Below the pieces are notes generated by a model. That model saw only the letters and a list, made by a program, of their open reading frames with translations. It did no database searches and was not told where the DNA came from. The translations under genes were made by a program, and so were the position numbers. DNA of 20,683 nucleotides, taken from positions 1 to 20,683 of the forward strand of contig DMCN01000112.1 of the NCBI GenBank assembly GCA_003445795.1, written 5' to 3'. The stretch is from Gallionellaceae bacterium (GTDB lineage: Bacteria > Pseudomonadota > Gammaproteobacteria > Burkholderiales > Gallionellaceae). This document shows, piece after piece, positions 1-6,101 of this stretch (position 1 is its first letter; every line of letters starts with the position of its first letter).

Positions 1-23
1 TAGCTAAGATACCGTCTTGACTG

Positions 24-1004
24 TCAAGCATGATTCACAGCCCAAGCGGGATCGAAAGGCATACCGGACTTCAGCACACCGTAAACAATATGCAGCAACT
101 TTCGCATCACTGCGCCAATGATCACCATATTCGACTTACCTGCCTTCTTCAAACGATCGGCAAATTCCTTGATGACCGGATTGTAACGTCTCGCCACGAT
201 TGCCGGCATATACAACGCTTTTCTTAATAGCGAGTTGCCTTTCTTGGACAGATGCGGCTTGCCTCTTACCGAACTGCCGGACTGGTGCACGGTAGGATTC
301 AGACCGGCAAACGCAGCCAGTGCCTTGGCATGATCGAATCTTTGCACATCCCCGATAAACGCCAACAGCCTGGCGATGGTCGCTTTGCCAATACCCGGAA
401 TACTATCCAGTAACGCTGACTGGTCTTTTAAGTCAGGATGACGATCAATGTGATCACGGATCAACTCTTCCACCGTTTTGATTTCCGACCTGATGGTGGC
501 CAACACCGTCTCGATAGAGGGGCGGATAACGGCAGGTGCAACCTGCATTCGATTCTGTTCCTGGCCTTCCATCTGGGCGAGTGCGGTCAGGCGTTGAACC
601 AGTGCCTGCAACTCACGCACATGCAGTGGTGGTGGCGTCCAGTGGGCCGGCTGCATTTGCTGATAGAACTGCGCGATCAGTTTGGCATCCGCCTTGTCAG
701 TCTTGGCGCGTTTCAGCTGCGCACCGCTAAAACTCTTGATCTGTGCCGGATTGACCACGCTCACCTCGATGCCCTGGTCATACAGATAAGTTGCCAGTGC
801 CTCTCCATAACAACCCGTGGCTTCCATGCACGCAGCCACTTTGGTGATGCCTTGTTTCAGCAGCCAGTGCGACAGCGTCGCAAAGCCATCCGGTGCGTTC
901 TCAAAGATATGGGTCTTTTTGACTTTACCCGCAACCATCAGGGCGACATCAAACTTTGCTTTGGAAATATCGATTCCCAGTATTCCATTGTTCAAGTCAG
1001 TCAT
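24..1004 (-). CDS. IS110-family transposase (DEDD/serine bridge-RNA-type recombinase)
   Basis: This 326-residue protein catalyses IS excision and insertion. The N-terminal RuvC-like domain shows D12 in GIDISK, E61 in CMEATGCY, and D103 and D106 in KTDKADAKLI. The C-terminal Transposase_20 domain has a helix-hairpin-helix stretch, SIPGIGKATIARLLAFIG (201-218), and the serine motif QSGSSVRGKPHLSKKGN around S242. From memory, IS621 uses D11, E60, D102, D105, S241 and is 326 residues long, so this protein is offset by one residue throughout and looks intact. The chosen ATG at 1004 lies 6 nt after GGAAGGAG; the ATG at 1010 touches that ribosome site and is less likely. Both cassette genes next door are on the same strand. 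Confidence 0.93.
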   Translation of the reverse strand: MTDLNNGILGIDISKAKFDVALMVAGKVKKTHIFENAPDGFATLSHWLLKQGITKVAACMEATGCYGEALATYLYDQGIEVSVVNPAQIKSFSGAQLKRAKTDKADAKLIAQFYQQMQPAHWTPPPLHVRELQALVQRLTALAQMEGQEQNRMQVAPAVIRPSIETVLATIRSEIKTVEELIRDHIDRHPDLKDQSALLDSIPGIGKATIARLLAFIGDVQRFDHAKALAAFAGLNPTVHQSGSSVRGKPHLSKKGNSLLRKALYMPAIVARRYNPVIKEFADRLKKAGKSNMVIIGAVMRKLLHIVYGVLKSGMPFDPAWAVNHA

Positions 1005-1019
1005 TGCCATCTCCTTCCA

Positions 1020-1164
1020 AGCAAACAAAAGGGAGCACTCCCTGCGGAAACAACACCCCGATTCAGATCAACCTTGTGAATGCAGGATCATGGTGAAAAC
1101 CAGTCCTAAGATACCGTTCGATCTTGATGAATACAGGATGGGAGAAGGTCACCAATCTTAGCTA
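1020..1164 (-). ncRNA. candidate bridge (seeker) RNA region of the IS110 element
   Basis: This is the non-coding end upstream of the transposase, where IS110-group elements are known to encode the guide RNA that pairs with donor and target DNA. It holds a 12-base copy of the sequence at the opposite end of the element (1106-1117 repeats 4-15). It also has an imperfect internal repeat, CTTGTGAATGCAGGAT at 1073-1088 against CTTGATGAATACAGGAT at 1123-1139, and a small GAAA-loop hairpin at 1091-1102. No meaningful ORF is seen. Transcription and the RNA ends are inferred, not visible. Confidence 0.35.
1106..1117. repeat. 12-bp direct repeat shared by the two IS ends
   Basis: CTAAGATACCGT occurs here and at 4-15, near the other end of the element. 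An RNA read from the minus strand here would be complementary to the plus strand at 4-15. This is what a donor-binding guide of a bridge RNA needs, but chance or simple end similarity is not excluded. Confidence 0.7.
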
Positions 1165-1229
1165 CAGGCTCGATGGCCATAGGGGCACGCCCGGCATCCC
1201 TTCTCCCTGCTCTTTCGCGCCAGAGCAAT

Positions 1230-1712
1230 TTAGCTCATTTCTGAGCCGGAGTTAAGATACAAGGGGCGCGCCGAAGGCGCGTCCCAGCGACCGGAGGGAG
1301 CGAACTTGAGCGTAGGGTTAGGTGCCTCACTTTGAGTGACATGGGCACGAAGAACCTTCTCTACTTGCGGAGATGCGCGCTTCGCGCGAACCAACTCTTC
1401 AATGAGAGGCTGGGGAATTGAGAAGGCTTGTGTTTGAGGGATTTGCTTCCAGTAGGGGTCGTGTTCAGCCTTGAGCATTATCCAAGTTCGCCCCTTTGAT
1501 TTCGGAAGCGGTGGTAGGTCAGTGGCCGACAGTGATAGTAGTTCATAGCCTTGAACAGTTATGATTTCCGGCCCCGAGAATGTTTGATTTCGATATTCGG
1601 ACTCTACTCCCTGCAAAATGGAGTATTCAGCTTTGCTACCAGGCGACTCAGGCCCGCTACACGCGGCGAGTGCGGCTAGAAGAAGGACAAGGCAAGTATT
1701 TTTCACGAGCAC
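1230..1712 (-). CDS. putative lipoprotein, cassette-borne, unknown function
   Basis: This 160-residue protein matches no family I recognise. The N-terminus VKNTCLVLLLAALAAC is a short basic-hydrophobic signal ending in a lipobox (LAAC, C18), so a lipoprotein anchored in the inner or outer membrane is likely. The rest is hydrophilic and proline-rich (TDLPPLPKSKGRTWIMLKAE). The first start is GTG at 1712, inside the crossover box of the attC-like site; GTG at 1706 is an alternative, and neither has a clear ribosome site. The last ~30 residues (from about PNPTLKF) are translated through the attC-like sequence at 1244-1323. A one-base shift there would give the in-box TAA typical of cassette genes, so the original C-terminus may have been shorter. 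Confidence 0.65.
   Translation of the reverse strand: MLVKNTCLVLLLAALAACSGPESPGSKAEYSILQGVESEYRNQTFSGPEIITVQGYELLSLSATDLPPLPKSKGRTWIMLKAEHDPYWKQIPQTQAFSIPQPLIEELVRAKRASPQVEKVLRAHVTQSEAPNPTLKFAPSGRWDAPSARPLYLNSGSEMS
1244..1323 (-). other. attC-like integron recombination site (degenerate)
   Basis: Read on the minus strand, the site starts with ACCTAAC (1323-1317, the RYYYAAC core) and contains CTCAAG. It forms a strong stem, GGGACGCGCC TTC GGCGCGCCCC (1285-1263), then runs into CTTGTATCTTAAC. Stem and flanks match the better site at 1711-1769. At the far end, where GTTRRRY is expected after TTAAC, the sequence is TCCGGCT, so the crossover box is lost. The reading frame of the upstream cassette gene runs straight through the site. 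Confidence 0.6.
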
Positions 1713-1769
1713 CTAACGTTAAATTAAGGGGCGCGCGTTAGCGCGTCCCGCTTGAATGATGGGTTGGGC
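1711..1769 (-). other. attC (59-base-element) integron recombination site
   Basis: On the minus strand the site begins GCCCAAC (1769-1763, RYYYAAC) and ends GTTAGGT (1717-1711, GTTRRRY). In between lie ATTCAAG, an inverted-repeat stem GGGACGCGC / GCGCGCCCC around a short TAAC loop (1749-1728), and CTTAATTTAAC. The length from box to box is 59 bp. It sits one base after the stop codon of one ORF and touches the start of the next, as expected between two integron gene cassettes. Confidence 0.85.
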
Positions 1770-1770
1770 A

Positions 1771-2433
1771 TCATTGCCAAAACTTCCACCGAGGCTTTAA
1801 AGTTGGTTTTGACTTTTCAAGCCGTGCCTTTTCTAGGGCGTCAAGTTCGTCAGTCGGCGATTGAAGCCATTGGCTATACACCTCAGTCTTTTGAAATTGT
1901 TCGGGGTGCAGCGACTCCACAACGCCTGCTTTGCCTCCAAGCTCCCCGTGCTGGAGGAAACCAGCCATGGCACCGCATAGAGTGTGAGCAGCCTTGAACC
2001 CGCCCTCCAGAGAGCCAGTGCGTGTGAGGATTTGGTCAAGGAATTGTTGGTAGCGACTGTCATCAACCAAAAATGCAGACCGATCAGCAAAGGCATCTTG
2101 AGCGAGATGAGGGTTACCGCTCGTGTGACTGGAGAAGCCCCAAGACCATTTGGCTAGAAAACGCAAGTCATCGAGGGTTTGGCGTTCTTCTACGCTGAAC
2201 TGCGGCTCCTCACTTAGAGCGTATTCGAGAACCACACCCGAAAAGACCTCCGTTCCGTTTGAATCAAGCAAGTCGCTTAGGCATCTAAGCGCCTCAGCGT
2301 TGTGCGGCTGAAGCTCCAAAGCACGATAGATAAGGCGCGCTCCCGTTTGATGACGACCGGAGAACAGGAAAACGTTGAATGCGTGGCGCGCCAGTTGCGA
2401 TGCATTCAGGTGCTCGATAGTTGACGTAGACAT
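1771..2433 (-). CDS. hypothetical protein with TPR-like N-terminus, cassette-borne
   Basis: This 220-residue soluble protein has no signal peptide or membrane segment. Residues ~10-60 (SQLARHAFNVFLFSGRHQTG... RALELQPHNAEALRCLSDLL) have the A/L spacing and the LQPHNAEAL pattern of a tetratricopeptide repeat, suggesting a protein-binding fold. The remainder is not recognisable, and the C-terminus is basic-aromatic (KPRWKFWQ). The ATG at 2433 lies 8 bp after a GTTGGGC core box, and the TGA stop is one base before the attC box at 1763-1769. This is the compact layout of an integron cassette, where expression usually depends on an external promoter. Codon use is more AT-rich than in the cbb genes, consistent with acquisition. 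Confidence 0.7.
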   Translation of the reverse strand: MSTSTIEHLNASQLARHAFNVFLFSGRHQTGARLIYRALELQPHNAEALRCLSDLLDSNGTEVFSGVVLEYALSEEPQFSVEERQTLDDLRFLAKWSWGFSSHTSGNPHLAQDAFADRSAFLVDDSRYQQFLDQILTRTGSLEGGFKAAHTLCGAMAGFLQHGELGGKAGVVESLHPEQFQKTEVYSQWLQSPTDELDALEKARLEKSKPTLKPRWKFWQ

Positions 2434-2441
2434 GTTATGAA

Positions 2442-2470
2442 GCCCAACGTAAATTAGACGACAAAAGTGT
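2442..2470 (-). other. attI-like or half-attC core site
   Basis: On the minus strand an AT-rich, non-palindromic tract (TTTTGTCGTCTAATTTAC) runs into GTTGGGC (2448-2442), matching the GTTRRRY crossover core 8 bp before the first cassette ORF. Lack of the long stem seen in the other two sites makes it more like an integron attI, or the remaining half of an attC. No integrase gene is found next to it. Confidence 0.45.
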
Positions 2471-2568
2471 CTGATAATCTGGTGCTGGATGTTTGAATAT
2501 CTGGGTGAAAAATCCCAATCCGTTGATTTGCATAAATCTGTAAATCATAAATGCCCCATCTTCGCCAG

Positions 2569-2592
2569 AAAAAACGACATCACTTTTGTGAT
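2569..2592 (-). terminator. weak intrinsic terminator, possibly for cbbR
   Basis: On the minus strand, ATCAC AAAA GTGAT (2592-2579) is a 5-bp hairpin followed after four bases by TTTTTT (2574-2569). It lies about 105 nt past the cbbR stop. The stem is short and the gap before the T run is unusual, so function is uncertain. Confidence 0.35.
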
Positions 2593-2697
2593 CTGATTTT
2601 GTCCCCGGCGCGCACCGTAACTGCCCGATGTTGTTCCGTCAATATGCCAAACGGTCTATACCTTTTGAAGATCTGAAGGTGAGGGATGACGAACCGA

Positions 2698-3591
2698 TCA
2701 GGTTTGCGACTCGCTCAGCAGGAAGCGTTCGAATTCCTGCGCAGCGACAGAGGGCCGCTTGTCCTTGCGGTGCACGATGTACCAGTGGCGCACGATGGGG
2801 AAGTGATCCACGTCGAGCACCACGAGCCGTTTTGTCTCCAGTTCCATCTCGATGCCGTGGCGCGAGATGATGCCGATGCCGATTCCGGCCTGAACCGACT
2901 GTTTGATGGCTTCGTTGGTGTCCATCTCCATATGCGCGGGCAAGGCGAGTTTGTGGCTGGCGAAGAATCTTTCCACCACGCCGCGTGTGCCGGAACCCTT
3001 TTCGCGCAACAGGAAGGTCTCGCTGGCCAATTGCTTGGGCTGAATGTCGCTGGCGCGCGCCAGCGGGTGGGTCGGTGCGGCGATCACCACCAGCGGGTTT
3101 TCCATGAAGGCCTCGGCGCGCATGTCGGCACCCTGCGGAGGCTGGCCCATGATGGCGAGGTCTGCGGTGTTGTCCGATAGCTGTTTGATGACAGCGTCGC
3201 GGTTGGCAACCGACAGGCTGACCTTGATCTTGGGGTGGGCCTGGATGAACTTAGCCAGCAGCTGCGGCATGAAGTAGTTGGCGGTGCTGACCACGGAGAT
3301 GCCGAGGTGGCCACGCTCCAGCCCCTTCATCTCGTCGAACACGGACTCCATCTCGTCCATCAGCTGCAACATCGAGCGGGCATAGTGCAGCAACTCCTCC
3401 CCGGCGGCGGTGAGGTGCAGTTTCTTGCCGGTCTGCTCGAACAATGGCAAACCGACGGCAGCCTCGGCCTGCTTGATCTGCATGGACACCGCCGGTTGCG
3501 ACAAAAACAGCTCGGCCGCCGCACGCGAGTGGTTAAGATGGCGGGCCACGCTTTCGAAGACCTGCAGTTGGCGGATGGAGATGGGCAGCAT
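2698..3591 (-). CDS. cbbR: LysR-family regulator of RuBisCO genes, CbbR
   Basis: This 297-residue transcription factor carries an N-terminal winged helix-turn-helix (residues ~5-62, ISIRQLQVFESVARHLNHSR ... LSQPAVSMQIKQAE) and a C-terminal periplasmic-binding-like effector domain (~90-290). It is transcribed divergently from cbbM, the classic CbbR position; CbbR proteins activate cbb operons in response to metabolites such as RuBP or NADPH. The ATG at 3591 is the first in frame, since an upstream ATG is closed by a stop, but no good ribosome site precedes it: the bases before it are a C run. Family assignment is certain; the CbbR name rests on context and overall similarity. Confidence 0.92.
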   Translation of the reverse strand: MLPISIRQLQVFESVARHLNHSRAAAELFLSQPAVSMQIKQAEAAVGLPLFEQTGKKLHLTAAGEELLHYARSMLQLMDEMESVFDEMKGLERGHLGISVVSTANYFMPQLLAKFIQAHPKIKVSLSVANRDAVIKQLSDNTADLAIMGQPPQGADMRAEAFMENPLVVIAAPTHPLARASDIQPKQLASETFLLREKGSGTRGVVERFFASHKLALPAHMEMDTNEAIKQSVQAGIGIGIISRHGIEMELETKRLVVLDVDHFPIVRHWYIVHRKDKRPSVAAQEFERFLLSESQT

Positions 3592-3709
3592 GGGGGGGAT
3601 TTATACCATAAGCTTAATTTATGGTTCGCATAAATATATTTGACTATTATTTATGATTGCCGGGCGTATAGTTCGCTCCGTAGTTATTCAAACAAAGAGG
3701 AGAACATAG
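3592..3709 (+). promoter_or_regulatory. cbbR-cbbM divergent control region with CbbR-type palindromes
   Basis: This is an AT-rich spacer of 118 bp. A perfect palindrome, ACCATAA N7 TTATGGT (3605-3625), contains the LysR T-N11-A signature (T3609, A3621). A second pair, CATAAAT N13 ATTTATG, lies at 3629-3655. A plausible cbbM -10 (TATAGT, 3667-3672) has only a poorly spaced TTGACT (3640-3645) upstream, as often seen at activator-dependent promoters. GAGGAG at 3697-3702 sits 7 nt before the cbbM ATG. Confidence 0.7.
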
Positions 3710-5089
3710 ATGGATCAATCGAATCGTTACTCGGATCTGAGCCTTAAAGAAGAAGACCTGATCAAGAACGGCGGCCATATTCTGGTTGCTTACACCATGA
3801 CCCCGGTAGCCGGCGTCGGCTATCTGGAAGCGGCAGCGCACATCGCCGCCGAATCTTCGACCGGCACCAACGTCGAAGTGAGCACCACCGACGAATTCAC
3901 CAAGGGCGTGGACGCTCTGGTGTACTTCATCGACGAAGCCAAGGGCATCATGAAGGTGGCTTATCCGAATGACCTGTTCGACCGCAACGTGACCGACGGC
4001 CGCGCGATGATCGTCTCTTTCCTGACGCTCGCGATCGGTAACAACCAGGGCATGGGCGACGTCGAGAGTCTGCAGATGCAAGACTTCTATGTTCCGCCGC
4101 GCATGCTGCAACTGTTCGACGGTCCCGCAAAGGACATCTCCGACCTGTGGCGCATCCTCGGTCGTCCGATCAAGGACGGCGGTTACATCTCCGGCACCAT
4201 CATCAAGCCGAAGCTGGGTCTGCGTCCCGAGCCTTTCGCCAAGGCTGCTTACCAGTTCTGGCTGGGCGGCGACTTCATCAAGAACGACGAGCCACAAGGC
4301 AACCAGGTGTTCTGCCCGATCAAGAAGGTGCTGCCCCTCGTTTACGACGCGATGAAGCGCGCCCAGGACGAAACCGGCCAGGCCAAATTGTTCTCCATGA
4401 ATATCACCGCTGACGACCACTACGAAATGTGCGCACGCGCCGATTTCGCACTGGAAACTTTCGGCCCGGATGCAGACAAGGTCGCATTCTTGGTTGACGG
4501 CTACGTTGGCGGCCCCGGCATGATCACGACAGCACGTCGTCAGTATGCCGGCCAGTACCTGCACTACCACCGTGCCGGTCACGGTGCGGTGACATCGCCT
4601 TCTTCCAAGCGCGGCTACACCGCGTTCGTGCTGGCCAAGATGTCCCGTCTGCAAGGTGCTTCCGGCATCCACGTGGGCACAATGGGCTTCGGCAAGATGG
4701 AAGGCGGCAAGGACGACCGTATCATCGCTTACATGATCGAGCGCGACAGCTGCCAGGGTCCGTTCTACCATCAAGAGTGGTACGGTATGAAGCCGACGAC
4801 ACCGATCATCTCCGGCGGCATGAACGCGCTGCGTCTGCCAGGCTTCTTCCAGAACCTCGGCCACGGCAACGTGATCAACACCGCAGGCGGCGGATCTTAC
4901 GGCCACATCGACAGCCCGGCAGCCGGCGCGATCTCTCTGCGTCAAGCTTACGAGTGCTGGAAGGCCGGTGCAGACCCGATCCAGTGGGCCAAGGAACACA
5001 AGGAATTCGCACGCGCGTTCGAATCCTTCCCGAAAGATGCGGACAAGTTGTTCCCGGGCTGGCGCGAAAAGCTGGGTGTCCACAAGTAA
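3710..5089 (+). CDS. cbbM: ribulose-1,5-bisphosphate carboxylase/oxygenase, form II
   Basis: Form II RuBisCO fixes CO2 onto RuBP to give 3-phosphoglycerate, working as a cytoplasmic dimer or dimer multimer with no small subunit. The protein has 459 residues, usual for the family. Visible catalytic elements are K166 in TIIKPKLG, the carbamylated lysine K191 with D193 and E194 in GGDFIKNDEPQGNQ, the HRAGHGA motif and the loop-6 lysine in GTMGFGKMEGGKDD; 166, 191, 193 and 194 coincide with the Rhodospirillum rubrum numbering. No key residue is missing. The start is supported by a strong GAGGAG 7 nt upstream. The gene is divergent from cbbR, followed by a stem-loop and terminator, then by its activase genes cbbQ and cbbO. 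No form I genes are in the window. Confidence 0.98.
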   Translation: MDQSNRYSDLSLKEEDLIKNGGHILVAYTMTPVAGVGYLEAAAHIAAESSTGTNVEVSTTDEFTKGVDALVYFIDEAKGIMKVAYPNDLFDRNVTDGRAMIVSFLTLAIGNNQGMGDVESLQMQDFYVPPRMLQLFDGPAKDISDLWRILGRPIKDGGYISGTIIKPKLGLRPEPFAKAAYQFWLGGDFIKNDEPQGNQVFCPIKKVLPLVYDAMKRAQDETGQAKLFSMNITADDHYEMCARADFALETFGPDADKVAFLVDGYVGGPGMITTARRQYAGQYLHYHRAGHGAVTSPSSKRGYTAFVLAKMSRLQGASGIHVGTMGFGKMEGGKDDRIIAYMIERDSCQGPFYHQEWYGMKPTTPIISGGMNALRLPGFFQNLGHGNVINTAGGGSYGHIDSPAAGAISLRQAYECWKAGADPIQWAKEHKEFARAFESFPKDADKLFPGWREKLGVHK

Positions 5090-5100
5090 TAAAACAGGGG

Positions 5101-5144
5101 GGAGTGGGGAAGCGCCTGCAGCTTCAAGCAGCAGGCGCGGCTCC
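5101..5144 (+). other. stem-loop after cbbM (possible mRNA stabiliser)
   Basis: GCGCCTGC (5112-5119) pairs with GCAGGCGC (5131-5138) around an 11-nt loop, and an outer GGAG/CTCC pairing can extend it. There is no T run, so it is not a terminator by itself. A further small hairpin, AAGCTG/CAGCTT, lies at 5191-5210. Such 3' hairpins often protect abundant mRNAs; that role is inferred. Confidence 0.55.
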
Positions 5145-5222
5145 AAAAGGACCTGGCAGAGGAAAAATAGCTGTTTGCTTGAAATCAACAAAGCTGTCGC
5201 AGATCAGCTTGCATTAACAACG

Positions 5223-5250
5223 CGCCCCCACAAGCTGGGGGCGTTTTTTT
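5223..5250 (+). terminator. intrinsic terminator after cbbM
   Basis: CGCCCCC (5223-5229) and GGGGGCG (5237-5243) form a perfect 7-bp GC stem with a 7-nt loop, followed directly by seven T (5244-5250). It lies between cbbM and cbbQ, so it probably lowers activase transcription relative to cbbM, or cbbQ has its own promoter. Confidence 0.92.
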
Positions 5251-5293
5251 CCCGAAGTACAAGCCGCTCAACTTGCGCTTACATGGAGCAACC

Positions 5294-6097
5294 ATGATGA
5301 ATACAGATCAATACAAGGTCCACAAGGAACCGTTCTATCAGACACAGGGCGACGAAGTGGCGCTGTACGAAGCCGCCTACGCCGCGCGCCTGCCGGTGAT
5401 GGTGAAAGGCCCGACCGGCTGCGGCAAATCGCGCTTCATCGAATACATGGCGTGGAAACTCAACAAGCCGCTGATCACCGTCGCGTGCAACGAGGACATG
5501 ACCGCCAGCGACCTGGTCGGCCGTTACCTGCTCGATGCCAACGGCACGCGCTGGCTGGACGGTCCGCTGACCACAGCCGCACGCATCGGCGCGATCTGTT
5601 ACCTCGATGAGATCGTCGAAGCGCGCCAGGATACTACCGTCGTCATTCACCCGCTCACCGACCATCGCCGCACGCTGCCGCTGGACAAGAAGGGCGAGCT
5701 GATCGAGGCGCATCCCGACTTCCAGCTGGTGATCTCGTACAACCCCGGCTACCAGAGCCTGATGAAGGACCTGAAACAGTCGACCAAGCAGCGCTTCACC
5801 GCGTTCGAGTTCGATTATCCGGAAGCCAAGGTCGAGTCGGAAATCCTGAGCAAGGAAGCGGGCATCGAGATCGGTCTGGCATCGCAACTGGTGAAGATAG
5901 GCCATGCTGCACGTAACCTCAAAGGTCACGGTCTCGACGAAGGTATCTCGACGCGTCTGCTGGTATATGCAGCGACGTTGATCAAGGGCGGCGTTGCGCC
6001 GAAAGCGGCCTGCCGCATGGCGATGGTGCGCCCGATCACCGACGATGCGGACATCCGCGACACACTGGATCACGCCATCGACGCGACCTTCGCCTGA
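5294..6097 (+). CDS. cbbQ: RuBisCO activase AAA+ subunit CbbQ
   Basis: CbbQ is the MoxR-type AAA+ ATPase that, with CbbO, remodels inhibited RuBisCO by removing tight-binding sugar phosphates. The 267-residue protein shows Walker A GPTGCGKS (39-46), Walker B ICYLDE (101-106), a sensor-1 asparagine in ISYNPGY (~N150), and the basic KQSTKQRF segment (~161-168) where the arginine finger is expected. The start is ATG 5294, with GGAG five bases upstream; a frame open from TTG 5273 extends further but lacks a ribosome site. It follows the cbbM terminator by 43 bp, and its stop lies 4 nt before cbbO, so cbbQ and cbbO are one transcription unit. Context with cbbM points to the form II-type activase set. 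Confidence 0.95.
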   Translation: MMNTDQYKVHKEPFYQTQGDEVALYEAAYAARLPVMVKGPTGCGKSRFIEYMAWKLNKPLITVACNEDMTASDLVGRYLLDANGTRWLDGPLTTAARIGAICYLDEIVEARQDTTVVIHPLTDHRRTLPLDKKGELIEAHPDFQLVISYNPGYQSLMKDLKQSTKQRFTAFEFDYPEAKVESEILSKEAGIEIGLASQLVKIGHAARNLKGHGLDEGISTRLLVYAATLIKGGVAPKAACRMAMVRPITDDADIRDTLDHAIDATFA

Positions 6098-6101
6098 CAT
6101 C

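Larger units (their letters stand above)
1..1164 (-). mobile_element. IS110-family insertion sequence (IS621-like), boundaries approximate
   Basis: The element contains one transposase gene and a non-coding stretch of about 150 bp upstream of it. The 10 bases at 1-10 (TAGCTAAGAT) are the exact reverse complement of 1155-1164 (ATCTTAGCTA), which suggests that both ends lie at or near these positions. A longer downstream end may be cut off by the window start. IS110 elements make no target duplication, and none is visible. A long non-coding end upstream of the gene, rather than downstream, fits the IS110 group more than the IS1111 group, although short inverted repeats are more usual in IS1111. 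The exact ends remain uncertain. Confidence 0.75.
2434..2697. other. intergenic region between cbbR and the cassette array
   Basis: No credible ORF is present. The stretch at 2441-2600 is AT-rich and contains the core-like box at 2442-2448, a short palindrome GATTTGCATAAATC near 2525, and two inverted copies of CACTTTTGT (2461-2469 and 2581-2589). No integrase remnant is recognisable on either strand. The part beyond 2600 returns to ordinary base composition leading into the cbbR stop. Confidence 0.6.

Noticed and set aside
2470..2697. Remnant of an integron integrase
   Set aside because: No tyrosine-recombinase motif is visible in any frame; the stretch is too short and carries only cbbR downstream sequence.
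3647..5191. 514-codon open frame antisense to cbbM
   Set aside because: It mirrors cbbM codon bias, its protein has no family features, and cbbM itself is certain.
5994..6101. Upstream extension of cbbO into cbbQ
   Set aside because: The added residues are R/T/P-rich shadow sequence of cbbQ, and the ATG at 6102 right after the cbbQ stop fits family length.
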